Position numbers and translations under genes: made by a program. The notes under the pieces are model-generated. The model was not told the origin of the DNA. It ran no database searches and was given only the letters and a program-made list of their open reading frames with translations. 64,000 bases of DNA, taken from the NCBI GenBank assembly GCA_946902875.1, contig OX336355.1:19439347-19503346 (forward strand), given 5' to 3'. Position 1 is the stretch's first letter. Every line of letters starts with the position of its first letter. This DNA comes from Nematopogon swammerdamellus. Its lineage: Eukaryota > Arthropoda > Insecta > Lepidoptera > Adelidae. Positions 42,601 to 52,791 of the stretch are shown piece by piece.

Positions 42601-45600
42601 AACTCATAAATAAAAATGGGTAGGTTGCACACATAACTAGTACAATTGAACTGCGTGTAGGTAAATTCCAAACACTGAAAGTTCAATGACCTCAAAAGAA
42701 AAAGAGGACTGAATTAGTTCACTGCACTCTCCAGTCTCACTGTCCATCGAGTTTTTATTACAATTTCCAACTTTTGTATGACCAAAAAAACAACGGAATT
42801 TCGATTTGAGTGATAAGGATTGTTTTCTTCTAATAATGAGTACTTTCTATTCCTGAAGTTTCTCAAACCTATCCTGATACACCCTGTATAGAAAAAACTG
42901 TATATTTATATTTCATACTTAAAGCAGAATAGCTCCGATCTGACAACAATTGGAAACTTGTGCACACCAGTACATAGTTATGTGAATAACATTACCTTTC
43001 TATTGATATACAGGGTGGCCCAGTTATAGTGGTCCAAAAATTTTTTTTAGATGGAGGACATCTTGTTGACTCATTTAAAAAAAACATTAGTTCCGCGAAA
43101 ATCAATAGTTTAGAAGTTATGATTTTTTAAAACTTTTTTTTTAATTTCTCTATTTTAGTCACATAAACCGCTCTAGTTGGATATCTATTCCACAAAATCG
43201 AATAAAATTTGGTATGGAAGTAGAGAAGACATGTAGCTAGTACGTAATGAATAGTTTTTAGGTTTACTCCTAGACTGTACTGTTGCTATAGCCCTTTCAG
43301 CGAATTTTTGTTCAGTTTACATTAAAATTGATCAATTTTTGAAAAATCACTGTGAAAAAAAAAATGTACTACAGAAGATTTGCCCATACCCTTAAAAACT
43401 ACCTATACATATCACAATTCTCCAGACCAAAAATTGTAGTGGTGTTACAATTGTAACATATTCAAAATAAACATCATTTGTACAAAGTCACTACAATAAA
43501 AAGTGAAGATTACCTTAATTTTTTAAATCTTATTTTTTAAAAACATTACTAACCAGTTTTTTATGTGTAGATTAGCGCTGTTGGAGACAGGTTTGTGAAT
43601 AATGTGAAATTGTAGTGGAACTAACGTTTTGAAAAAAATATGATATTAAAAATTAAGGTAATCGTCACTTTTTATTGTAGTGACTTTGTAAAAATGATGT
43701 TAATTTTGAATATGTTACAATTGTAACACCAATACAATTTTTGGTCAGGAGAATTGTGATATGTATAGGTAGTTTTTAAGGACATGGGCAAATCTTCGGT
43801 AGTAAATTTTTTTTTCACAGTGATTTTTCAAAAATTAATCACTTTTAATGTAAACTGAACAAAAATTCACTGAAAGGGCTATAACAACAGTACAGTCTAG
43901 GAGTAAACCTAAAAACGATTCATTACGTACTAGCTACATGTCTCCTCTACTTTCATACCAAATTTTATTCGATTTTGTGGAATAGATATCCAACTAGAGC
44001 GGTTTATGTGACTAAAATAGAGAAATTAAAAAAAAAGTTAAAAAAAATCATAACTTCTAAACTATTGATTTTCGCGGAACTAATGTTTTTTTTAAATGAA
44101 TCAACATGATGTCCTCCATCTAAAAAAAAATTTTGGACCACTATAACTGGGACACCCTGTATAATTAATTGCTATTGGGGCAGTGGCGGTTCCCCAGGTG
44201 AAGCAAGTGAGGCGCCGCCTCACGCCGCCTCATTTAATTATCTTGAAGGTAAAAAAAATAAATCAACATGGATGTTTATTTATTGCTAGACTTTGGACAT
44301 GTCCTGTAGTGTTGTTAATTAATGTGAAAAAGCATTAATTTAATTCACTTGCGAATCTAACGCCATTAACATGCTAACGTTAAATGCTAAATGCGAATGC
44401 GAAAAATATCACTCGACAGTTCATAATGGAATGAACACACACAATGAATGTCTTATACACGGTGTTGCAACCCCAACCGTAAAACCCGAAAGGGGGTGAT
44501 TTTTTACGTGAAATAGAACAACTTTTGTTGTACGACTTTTTAATTTGAAGAAAAAAAAATTTTTTTCTCCATACATTTTGAGAATAGGCATTTAAAATTT
44601 GTACGGAAAAAATATTTTTTTTTGTTAAAAAAAATGTTTTCGCCACATAAGTTGTTTAGTTTCACATATAGAATAACCCCCTTATGTCAGTTAGAAATAT
44701 TACGGGGGCAACTGCAACACCATATATATGAAGTGCGAATTCACTCAAGCGTGTGAATAAACCAAAACAAAAGTTCATGTGACAGATGGATAGATCTCAC
44801 CGAGACCTGAAGTTTGAGTACCAACACGATGGGTCTAGCACCAGTGGTTCTCGAGTTATGACCAAAACAAAAGTTCATGTGACGGATGGATAGATCTCAC
44901 CGAGACTTGAAGTTTGAGTACCAACACGATGGGTCTAAGACCAGTGGTTCTCGAGTTATGACCAAAACAAAAGTGCATGTGACAGATGGATAGATCTCAC
45001 CGAGACCTGAAGTTTGAGTACCAACACGATGGGTCTAGCACCAGTGGTTCTCGAGTTATGACCAAAACAAAATTTAATGTGACAGATGGATAGATCTCAC
45101 CGAGACCTGAAGTTTGAGTACCAACACGATGGGTCTAGCACCAGTGGTTCTCAAGTTATGACCAAAACAAAAGTTAATGTGACAGATGGATAGATCTCAT
45201 CGAGACGTTCAGATTGAGTACCAACACGATGGGTCTAAGTCCATTGGTTCTCGAGATATGACCAAAACAAATTATCACGTGATAGATGGGTAGATCTCAT
45301 CGAAACGTTCAGTTTGAGTACCAACACGATGGGTCTAAGTTCAGTGGTTCTCGAGATATGACCAAAACAAATGATCACGTGACAGATGGGTAGATGTCAT
45401 CGAGACGTTCAGTTTGAGTACCAACACGATGGGTCTAAGTCCAGTGGTTCTCGAGATATGACCAAAACAAATTATCACGTGACAGATGGGTAGATCTCAC
45501 CGAGACGTTCAGTTTGATTACCAACACGATGGGTGGTCCAGTGGTTCTGTAGATATGACCAAAACTAATAATCACGTGACAGATGATAATTCCGATCCCT

Positions 45601-48600
45601 CACTCGCATGATCGCATCGCATTTCGCGTTTAGATGCTACCTAGCAGCGGAGCGCAGGCGCTATATAGCATTTAGCAGTACCACAGATAACTAGCACATA
45701 CTTCATTGCTTTGTGTGTTCCAAAACAAACGAACCAACTAAGTTTTACGAACGCAACAGCAATGCTAACTAAAATGAAATGTGATTTGTTGCTTAGCATT
45801 TAGCATTTAGCATTTTATTCATCAGGGCGCTTAGCAGTGCTAAATGCTAACGGGGTATTCATTATGAATTAATTTTGTTAATGCTAAGCATAACAAGACT
45901 AATGTCCTGTCCTCAAAATGAAAACTGCAATACAACATTAATAAAATGCTATTATGTAGGTGGTGCCTCACTAAAATTCATTGGCCAGAGCCGCCACTGT
46001 ATTGGGGCCTATACCAGAGTTCATACATTTTTGCCCATCCTCCTTTCATTGAGTCCTCGAAATATGAGGTAGCCGATTTGGAAGTGGACTAGCTCCAACT
46101 TTGATTCAGCAGAAGTTTTTTTTATGTCTTATTTAATTACGTAAGCACTACTATCTGTCGCCATCTAGAGACATTTGGAAGTTTGTAGCTCTTGATTAAT
46201 GACTTGTTCAGCTATGTACACACACACACAATGCCCCCTCGGTCGCATCCCCTCCCGAGCGCCGCGAGACGAGCCGCCCGGCTGCGAGCGGACAGGCCCA
46301 CACACTATAGCTGCGCGTCGTGAACGGCTCAAGGCCGGGGTGCTCTCGTGTGTGTGCATAGCTGTGGGGGCCAGTGTCCCTGGACAGTGGCCGAGTGGTT
46401 TGGGCTTCGACTACTCATGCGACAGGTCCGAGGTTCGAATCTGGTCGGCGTGTACTGAGATTTTTCAGACGAAAAAAATTACGTGCACACCTACACCTGC
46501 TGCTTCACCGTTCGGAACCGGTGTAAAACTGTAGGTCCCTTCCCTTGCCCCGTACTAGGTGCTCGGTACTAGGAGCTCAAATTGTAGCCAACTGGGTTGG
46601 TACCACCGTACTGGATGTAAGATGGCCGCATAGCAGCCTCAGTTGTGTTCTCCTGCAGTTCAGTATAGCCAGGCAATTCGGTGAAGTCTTCGGTATGGCA
46701 ATTGGCATCTACCTTATCGGAGGTGATATTGACTGGTCGGAGCATGCGCTTTGGCCCCTAGGCTGCAGCCTAGATAGCCTGCGTGTTAAATCAGCCCTGG
46801 CACTTGGACTGGAAGCTTTGGATAATGCCCGTGTTTGATTTAGATGCCGTACCCCATAGTTGGGTGCCATATTGTCCAGACTGGCTTCAATATGGCCTTG
46901 CATACAGCTTGTTGTCAAGCCTAAGTTCATTGGTTCAGCAGGAGCGGCAAGAAGAGTGACCTGCTCGGTGTTGACAGGAACGGGCGCGCCCTCGGGCAGT
47001 ATCTCGGGGTCCATGTCGAAGTCGTACGTGTAGTGCTCGTGCAGCGCGTCGCGCAGGTACAGTAGCTTGTCGTCGAGCCGCTTCTCCAGGCGGAGCACCT
47101 GGATCTTCTGGATGGCCGGGTCGTACTGCTCGTACCGCACCTGCGCCCCGCACACCCAATCATCTATCACATCATTGTTTGCACTCGGCAGCATTCAGGA
47201 CTTCTGAAAGGAGCTGGGCTGGATGGAGTAGCAGCCGGGGTGATACGCACAACGGGTCCAAGAAGAGCGACCTACATGCGGAAAATGCCCATCAAGAAGA
47301 AGAAGAAGATCATTGTTTGCACATTTTATTATGCAACCTGACATGGTAGGCAACATCACTTACACCTTCGTAAACTGCCATGTCAATGCTTCCAATGTTT
47401 GATGTGCATGCAGTACGCGCAAAACGAGTGTTCTTCCCCCGTGTAGGACATGAAGGCAACTAAAATGAAAGGTCTGAACTAGCGAATGATGCGTGCTCAC
47501 CCCGTCCACCACACCGAGCCTTATTTGCGTCTCGTTCACTCTTAAAAAAGTTGGGCCATTTTGAGACATCTGTATTTTCGATCCCCTTTAACATATTGTA
47601 TGGAGAGCTCCCGAAATAAATAACCAATTTCAAAGTTTTCACACGGCATCAGGCTTTGGAAAAAATCAACACATTTTATGTGCAAAGAAGCTTATAGCAC
47701 ATAGTTTATAGCTTGGTTAGTTTAGGAGCTAAAGGGCTCTGACAGACGGATGGACAGACTGACATTGTAGAGAAACCAATAAGATTCCTAATCATACTAC
47801 GGAACTCCTTAAACACCTCATGTCATGTCAGTGCTTGGATTAAGTGATGGTGAAGATAAGAATGGAAGCGAAGGGTAGCACAGACCTCGATGCCCTGGCG
47901 GTTGATGACGTTGCGCAGGATGAACTCGGCTCGCAGGCCACAGCCCGAGCGGTCGATGCAGATCCCCACGAAGCGGTTGGTCTTGCCCAGCGCGTGCGGG
48001 TCTGAGATCGTCACCGCCATCACCGAACCTGCAACCCGTCACCGCACCGTACCCGTCAGTACAACACACACACTACCTACACCATCCACAACCTTCAACA
48101 ACATATTAACAAAAATAAATTCAAACATTAGAGCAACATGTATACTACCCTTGACGTTCCAACCGCGGTCAAACCTTTCCATGGACATGAAACACACGTT
48201 CAATGAATTTCGCACTCAAACTGAAAAAAATATATCTGACGTCTTGTCATTTTTGACTGGAGGTTCCTTGTCTTTCTTTATTTGTTTGTATGTAGATTAG
48301 ATTCAAGTGCCACGTACATACATTTTCGGCGTTTTAGTGGCAGCGTTCTTCACCTGAACATCAATACATATAGGATTTGTATAAGGGAATTCTCAATTTT
48401 ATGTCAAAATTTTTTTTTTAATAATTTCCAGTTTTTTTTTTAAACATATTTATAAAAAAAAAAAATCGTGGTTTTCAAAAAATCTATCTGCTTCTAAATA
48501 CTATCCATCCTCTTTTGTTTTGATAGTTTTGTGGATAATTTCATTGGCTATAATTACAAATAGCGTTTATTGATCTGACTTCATTATATTAGGAAATATA

Positions 48601-49809
48601 TGAGTTTATGTGGGTGAAACTGGGTAGGCGAAAATGGCACGGAAGTCAAAGGCAAGTGAACGGGTTAAATATAATTGGATTAGAACGAACTGAGATAAAA
48701 GACAGAGAGGGCTATGAAAGAAACATAGTAACAAGTAATGATGTAGTGTTTTGTCCCAGTTCCTTTCTTGTGCGTTCATAGCCGAGCATGGGACTAGTTC
48801 TGCTTCATGTCCTAGTCAAAGCAGACTAGCTGGCGAGCGAGGGATTGACGCGAGCTGTAACCAGGGTTGCCAGATGTCCGGTTTTGGACAGAACAATTCG
48901 GTTTTTGAGGCTTGTGTCCGGTCTCCAATATAATGAAAAATCAGACATCAAATTTTCCAGTTTTTTCTTCATAGGTATAATGCAAAATTTATTTAATTTT
49001 TCAGAACATTTTAACTGTAATTATTCGATTTCAACCCTTTTATTTATTAATCTATCTTCCATTCATTTTAAAAAATAAAGGTAATTTAATTTTTTACAAA
49101 ATATTTTTAACTGAAAAATCAAATGCCCTTTGATGAAACATATGTCCGGTTTTTTCAACTGAATCATCCGGCAACCCTGGCTGTAACAGAGCTAGATCGC
49201 CGGCCTCGTGCTCCATTGAAAACATATCCTACTTGCAATGGGCACGGATGACATGGATGTGTTCGGTGAAGCCAGTAGCACAGGCTGAACGTACTGTAGC
49301 ACAACTTCAACTGTGAATGAATGCTCTATTTGCACAGCAGTTCTCTGCCATGTGAGTTATAATGTTGAGGTGTCCGTTCACCGTACTGGCACGTACGTTT
49401 ATTATGTAGTTACAGTGCAGTTAATTGCGCGTTCATTATGTAGTTAAACTGTAGTCCTTTGCATGTTATGTGGTTACAGTGCAGTTAATTGCAATTCCAT
49501 AACACCCAATGACGCTCCGCTTGGCCAGGCGGCTGCGTGGCCACCCAATGACACTCTACATTCTCCGTACTGTGGTTTCAGTGTGAACGTACCTACGTAG
49601 AACTCAGGAATGTCGAGTGTGTTGCGTCGGCGCATCATGTCCGCGCGCTCGAGCTTCTCACGCAGGGAGTTGCGGCGCGCGGGGTCCGGGTCCGGCAGGA
49701 ACTCCGGGTACGCGTGCCGGTACTGCAGCACCGAGCTCTCCCCGCGCCGCCGCACACCACCACCACGCTCCGCTTCGCCAGACACCTGTGTCCCCACCGC
49801 CGACGACAT
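39542..49809 (-). CDS. mRpL19: mitochondrial large-subunit ribosomal protein L19 (whole gene span)
   Basis: Five exons join to 828 coding bases (275 residues plus stop). The product is a nuclear-encoded component of the mitochondrial 54S-type large ribosomal subunit (bL19m) and acts in mitochondrial translation. The bL19 core is clear: LDIPEFYVG (residues 65-73), [19 protein letters not shown] in exon 2, then [19 protein letters not shown] and [11 protein letters not shown] in exon 3. The metazoan C-terminal extension ([25 protein letters not shown]) is in exons 4-5. The vertebrate protein is about 290 residues; this one begins close to the conserved part and lacks an obvious targeting presequence. 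A splice acceptor directly upstream (49818-49820) implies a further 5' exon. Introns are 1564, 745, 6506 and 625 bp; the third is filled with transposons. All junctions keep phase and no internal stop is seen, so the gene looks functional. Confidence 0.93.
39740..40212. repeat. repeat fragments in mRpL19 intron 4
   Basis: 39785-39925 matches the second half of the repeat at 18640-18790 ('cggtcggtgttgtactg', 'tcttgcagcacaac'). 40100-40212 is a reverse, decayed SINE-A piece ('gttggctacactgaact', 'agccgtttcgaccgg'). Confidence 0.5.
40300..40454 (-). CDS. mRpL19: mRpL19 exon 4
   Basis: 155 bases, phase 0 entry after 'gaaactgcag', phase 2 exit at AG|gtgcgc. It encodes residues 181-231 plus two bases of 232: [20 protein letters not shown], then [14 protein letters not shown]. 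Separated from exon 3 by a 6.5-kb intron. Confidence 0.92.
40534..40624 (+). repeat. interspersed repeat ('cgtgaaggaacccgag' type), copy 3
   Basis: 'catgcctctctggaaggac', 'gggggcaaatatgtgcag' and 'gggagagcgctccagagttt' match the reverse copy at 26395. The copy ends where the piggyBac element begins at the TTAA. Confidence 0.6.
40625..41664 (+). mobile_element. piggyBac-like element, internally deleted
   Basis: TTAA at 40625 and at 41661 bound the ends 'ccgtcctatacccgcgc' and 'gcgcgggtataggaagg', inverted repeats with one mismatch. Both ends have a second 'gagaccgacg' or 'cgcgggtatagg' block inside. An ATG at 41219, after an acceptor 'tattttacag', starts [15 protein letters not shown] and an Asp/Glu-rich stretch, the usual acidic piggyBac transposase N-terminus. 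About 45 residues later the frame runs into a non-homologous tail, so the catalytic domain is deleted. Confidence 0.8.
40772..41013 (+). mobile_element. retroposed repeat inserted in the piggyBac element
   Basis: Flanked by the 12-bp duplication ACACCGCGAATT (40760-40771 and 41014-41025). It belongs to the 'tcgtaaaaggcgactaagg' family and ends in a (caa) run 'aacaacaacaacaac', the tail expected from target-primed reverse transcription of a LINE or its dependent element. Confidence 0.8.
41665..42172. repeat. unassigned sequence and a repeat tail
   Basis: 41940-42150 carries 'ctgtctgtcgctctgtctg', 'aacttgagaaccactgaacc' and ends 'gcggagccgcaggcacagct', a form of the common lepidopteran repeat end. 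The phrase 'aacttgagaaccact' also occurs in the 100-bp satellite. Confidence 0.5.
42173..42416 (+). repeat. ~245-bp interspersed repeat, copy 2
   Basis: Near-identical to 22150-22396. It is cut at 42416 by the inverted-repeat element that follows. Confidence 0.75.
42417..42888. mobile_element. 472-bp inverted-repeat element flanked by TA
   Basis: 'tacagggtgtatcaggatag' left and 'ctatcctgatacaccctgta' right, flanked by TA (42415-42416, 42889-42890). No coding. Tc1/mariner-type target choice. Confidence 0.8.
43009..44161. mobile_element. 1153-bp palindromic element flanked by TA
   Basis: The ends 'tacagggtggcccagttat' and 'ataactgggacaccctgta' continue inward as inverted arms of about 520 bp each with few mismatches, for instance 'gttccgcgaaaatcaatag' and 'ctattgattttcgcggaac'. 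The spacer is about 70-100 bp around 43570-43640. TA dinucleotides flank both ends. It lies in intron 3 of mRpL19. Confidence 0.85.
44459..44735. mobile_element. small inverted-repeat element ('ggtgttgcaac' family), copy 2
   Basis: Same order of segments as at 3992: 'acggtgttgcaaccccaacc', 'tacgtgaaatagaaca', 'tttcacatatagaataaccc', 'ggggcaactgcaacacc'. Nested in the hAT element. Confidence 0.75.
44756..45590. repeat. 100-bp satellite array inside the hAT element
   Basis: Units start at 44803, 44903 and so on every 100 bp to 45503. The first five are close to the units at 37721-38221. From 45203 a second variant appears ('gagacgttcagtttgagta', 'ctcgagatatgacc', 'ttatcacgtgacagatggg'). The final unit is degraded. 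Confidence 0.9.
46008..46383. other. no gene; GC-rich patch in intron 3
   Basis: 46225-46345 is GC-rich with open frames on both strands and no recognised product. Confidence 0.4.
46384..46765 (+). mobile_element. SINE-B, most complete copy, tRNA-like head
   Basis: The head has an A box 'tggccgagtgg' (46388-46398) and a B box 'ggttcgaatct' (46432-46442) 33 bases later, like a serine or leucine tRNA. There is no proper acceptor stem, so it is not a tRNA gene. The body 'aaaactgtaggtcccttccc', 'ttggtaccaccgtactgg' and 'gatggccgcatagcagcct' is shared with 30760 and 24640. The 3' tail is lost near 46765. It lies in mRpL19 intron 3, opposite to the gene. Confidence 0.75.
46961..47140 (-). CDS. mRpL19: mRpL19 exon 3
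   Basis: 180 bases, phase 0 at both ends (acceptor 'ggggcgcag', donor CAG|gtcact). It encodes residues 121-180: [39 protein letters not shown] and a short linker ending PVPVNTEQ. Confidence 0.92.
47141..47885. other. mRpL19 intron 2 contents
   Basis: 47690-47820 is a fragment of the 'gacagacggatgg' interspersed repeat ('aagggctctgacagacgg', 'actacggaactcctt'). 47280-47310 has an AAG run. No coding is recognised. Confidence 0.5.
47886..48028 (-). CDS. mRpL19: mRpL19 exon 2 (bL19 core)
   Basis: 143 bases, entering in phase 1 after 'gggttgcag' and leaving in phase 0 at GAG|gtctgt. It encodes residues 73-120, including [17 protein letters not shown] and [14 protein letters not shown], which align without gaps to vertebrate MRPL19. 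Confidence 0.92.
48862..49179. mobile_element. 318-bp hAT-type MITE with 8-bp target duplication
   Basis: 'cagggttgccagatgtccgg' left; right ends 'ccggcaaccctg'. The flank is the exact 8-bp duplication GCTGTAAC (48854-48861, 49180-49187). The interior is AT-rich and repeats 'tgtccggttttt' near both ends. It lies in mRpL19 intron 1, about 410 bp from the exon at 49593. Confidence 0.88.
49180..49592. other. no recognised feature (mRpL19 intron 1)
   Basis: Short imperfect direct repeats 'tatgtagttacagtgcagtt' at 49400-49490; otherwise nothing. Confidence 0.4.
49593..49809 (-). CDS. mRpL19: mRpL19 exon (first recognised coding exon)
   Basis: Residues 1-72 and one base of codon 73. It begins [17 protein letters not shown], contains [17 protein letters not shown] and [19 protein letters not shown], and ends at donor GTAG|gtacgt. 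The context of the ATG (taagATG) is acceptable, but a strong acceptor 'tatctttcag' lies 8 bases upstream of it, so the exon probably starts at 49817 and the true start codon may be in an earlier exon. Confidence 0.85.
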
Positions 49810-49984
49810 CTTACATTCTGAAAGATATACATATATTTCTCTTATTTGAAAAGCGGAAGCTGGTATGCTTATATTTATGTTGACTGGTGGTTTATTTTAT
49901 TTTGATCAGATTTAGCTTAATATTTATCTAGCCTATTTTTAAATGAGTTTGTGTGTATTCGGATGCCATATTCGAGCAGTTTTA

Positions 49985-50674
49985 CACACACTCAGAAATG
50001 GTAACTGCCCCCCCCCCCCCCGTTAAGCTCGGTGGACACGATTTGCCCCACGCTAACAGCGTAAGATACCTGGGGATTCACCTAGACAGAAGGCTGACAT
50101 GGAAACAACACATAAAGTGCAAAAGAGATGAAGCCAACATCAGATATCGCAACCTACTGTGGCTCATAGGACGACACTCGAAACTCTCTCTGGACAACAA
50201 AATACTAGTATTCAAAACAGTCATCAGACCCGTGTGGACCTACGGGATCCAGCTTTGGGGTAGTGCTAGTATGTCCAATATGAACATAATCCAACGTTTA
50301 CAAAACGTCATATTGAGAAACATAAGTGCAGCCCCCTGGTTCATGCGAAACAACGAAATCCACCAGCTTCTCGACGTCCCTACAGTTAGCGAGGAGGTCC
50401 AATCAATCAGCAAAAGCTATATGAATCGACTCCAGCACCACCCCAACAGATTGCCTGAACAACTCACCGAAGAACCTTTATTAAGGAGACTCAAAAGACG
50501 GTGCATAGTGGACCTATCCAAGTAGGAAGGTCCGCTATCAAAATGTAGAGTTTGGCCCACTGGGGTCAATTCTCTGAAAGCCACAACAGTAATCAGAAAA
50601 TCTGCTAAAAGTAAAAAAAAAAAATAATACTGATCGCAGATGGAACAATAACAAAAAAAAAAATAAAAAATAAA
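49985..50674 (+). mobile_element. jockey-type LINE, 5'-truncated, with 17-bp target duplication
   Basis: Open to 50525 and encodes the C-terminal part of a jockey reverse transcriptase: ANSVRYLGIHLDRRLTWKQH, KTVIRPVWTYGIQLWGSAS, QRLQNVILRNISAAPWF and EEPLLRRLKRRCIVDLSK. A short 3' UTR and A-rich tail follow (to 50674). The flanks 49968-49984 and 50675-50691 are the same 17 bases with one mismatch ('atattcgagcagtttta'). A run of 14 C at 50010-50023 lies in the coding part. Late insertion, just upstream of mRpL19. Confidence 0.88.
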
Positions 50675-50692
50675 ATATTCGGGCAGTTTTAT

Positions 50693-51330
50693 TTATTTAT
50701 TTATTTGTTTTAGGTACTTTCACAGAGAAGTTGACACAACACACGGCTTATCTACAACAGTTTACAGGAGCAGTCAACTCTCCAAAATAAAGTACACAAC
50801 ATGCTAACTAACGTGCTAACGAAAAACAATGTTGACTATATATATCTATATCTGCATCTTTATCCCTGATAATTTCGTATGTACGACAAATACGAAGAAT
50901 AGGACTAAAGTACGCCATATTATTTTTACATGAGGGTAAGTAAAACATTCTAGGACGTCTGATTTGTCCTACTCTCGTATTGAAACATATCTTTGACAAT
51001 ATATTGGTCTCAAGCCTAGCGTGAATAACATTATACAGGCACATAGGATCAAATACGTCGCGTCTGACAACTAATTTAACCATTTTAAATTTATTTAACC
51101 TATCTTCGTATGTTACGAGCCTTCTTCTATGCCCATATCTGTATGACACGGATCTCAATAATTTTTTCTGTACTGATTCAATGCGATCCCTGTGGACTGC
51201 ATAGTGAGGCGACCATATAACTGAAGCATACTCCAAACGACTTCTGATCAAACTATTATATAAATATATTATGCTATGAGGTCTCTTAAAGCCTTTTGTA
51301 ATTCTGAGAATAAAGCCAAGGAGCTGGTAA
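50693..51330 (-). mobile_element. second LINE type, reverse transcriptase C-terminal fragment
   Basis: The minus strand encodes LGFILRITKGFKRP, YNSLIRSRLEYASVIWSPHY, DRIESVQKKLLRSVSYRYGH, YEDRLNKFKMVKLVVRRDVF and further residues to a TAG at 50808. RSRLEYAS-x-[IV]W is the common thumb-region motif of several LINE clades. The 3' end is a run of 'aaat' repeats (plus-strand 'ttatttatttatttattt' at 50689), and it abuts the jockey insertion. Confidence 0.7.
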
Positions 51331-51394
51331 GATTTCTTCGTAATGACTGTACAGTGCTTAGTTTAAGCCATTTACCTCCTATTCTGGTATACAA

Positions 51395-51850
51395 GAGCTG
51401 TTCAAAAAGTATGGATCTAAAAAAACTGGACCTGCAGTGCTTTTTTGGCCTTGGAGATGATGGATGGTTACAATGTGATGACTGCATCTTTGTTTCTGGA
51501 TCGTGCCCATAAACTCACGTCTCATCACCAGTGATCACAGTGTTCAGGAAGTTGGTGACACAGTTTGCGTTGTCCAGCATGTCCTGAGCATGAGCACATG
51601 AATTGCCTCTGCTCCATCATTAGCAATGTCGGCACGAAATTTGCGGACACTCTCCTCAAGCCTAAATCGTCGATCGAAATTGAATGTATCGATCCAATAC
51701 TTACTTGCTTAAATTGCGAGCGAGGTAGGGACCTCGCTCGCAAGTTCTTGGAATGAGATACGACAAATGACGATCCTACATGACCAAATCCATGACCATC
51801 AGTCCACACACTTGGTCAATGACATTGTCGTTTCGGGTTGTTAAGGGCCT
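51395..51850 (-). mobile_element. mariner-like element of a different lineage, decayed
   Basis: The minus-strand frame 51809-51525 contains SISIDDLGLRRVSANFVPTL and MEQRQFMCSCSGH, matching the mariner region DLGMRRV-x-A-x-FVPRLL-x-x-EQK. After a stop, CNHPSSPRPKK (near 51460) corresponds to the SSPRPKKA block. The plus-strand left end 'ctgttcaaaaagtatgg' resembles a mariner terminus. Several frameshifts. Confidence 0.6.
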
Positions 51851-52791
51851 ACCTGACGACGTTCCCTGTCCACTGATATGCGGCCATCTTTGAAGACAAT
51901 ATGTGTTACAGCATAAAACCATAAAAACTTCTTTTTTATTTAACATTTAATTGCTGACCAATGGCGGGGTATTTTTAATCATCTATCGACTGTTCTCTCA
52001 AAATTCAGGCATTGTGTAAGACACCACAATACTCACTGGCAACATCAGTCCTAATGAAGCCTGGGCTGGGATCACTACAACATATATCAGAAGTCAGATT
52101 GCACCCCTCATATTTTGCAAACGACTAACCCATTGGAGCCTGCACTACAGAAAAAGGAATCAGAGAAGCAGCGACATAGAATTGAAAGCATGAGGTAACC
52201 TCTAGACACGCGCCAGCGGACCGGAGCGAACAACTCCCGCGCTCTTCGTGCGGCTAGCGCCATGGTGCTCGACCCCACTCGACTCGGAGAGTTCTACAAA
52301 TAAGCTACAAATTATATGTAGCCAAAAACTTGCAAAAACCTTTAAATTATAATTTCTTCAATCAAAACTCACAGACGTATACAGACTGACAGCGGCTTTC
52401 AGCATCAATCAACATGATATTGATGGCATCGCGGGCCGAGAATTTATACAACAGACGTTAAAGCTACAAAAGAAATGGCTGTATACTCTAATGAGTTTTG
52501 CCTGTTTCGGGAGGAGACGAAGTAAACAAAAAAAAAAAAAATTGACGGCATAACTTTTTTTATTGGCTTGGATACCGGATCCTACCATTCCGGCATTCCA
52601 CAGAAAAATAATAGTCTGTAGGTACCTATCGATAGTTATTTATTACTAACCAATGTTTCGATGTTTCTGTCTAATGTTTTAATGCGTCTCCTGTGTATAT
52701 TTTTTCGAAACATTACACAGACACATTCGTTTTCTTTCATACTAATGTGTATGGCCACGCACTGCCCCAATGCTTCGATTTTTCTGTGTAG
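51851..52791. other. no gene; repeat fragment at the end
   Basis: 52640-52760 contains 'gcgtctcctgtgtatatttt' and 'ttcgaaacattacacagac', a related but separate copy of the element that follows. The remainder is unassigned. Confidence 0.4.

Larger units (their letters stand above)
44181..45999. mobile_element. non-autonomous hAT element carrying the 100-bp satellite
   Basis: The ends 'cagtggcggttcccc' and 'ccagagccgccactg' are inverted repeats, each followed by a 'gtgaggc' block. The flank is the exact 8-bp duplication TATTGGGG (44173-44180, 46000-46007). Subterminal regions are rich in 'gctaaatgctaa' repeats in both orientations. The interior holds a MITE and the satellite array. No transposase. 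Inserted in intron 3 of mRpL19. Confidence 0.88.

Noticed and set aside
44756..45590. CRISPR-like or minisatellite coding array
   Set aside because: Exact 100-bp tandem satellite without spacers; open frames in it are periodic artefacts.
46384..46450. Possible tRNA-Ser or tRNA-Leu gene
   Set aside because: A and B boxes are present, but there is no pairable acceptor stem and the segment continues into a repeated body also found at 30760 and 24640; it is a SINE head.
46709..47194. Single 161-codon frame as one exon
   Set aside because: Only 47140-46961 matches mRpL19. The start lies in intron 2 and the end in intron 3 with clear splice sites at both borders; its last part translates reversed SINE-derived sequence.
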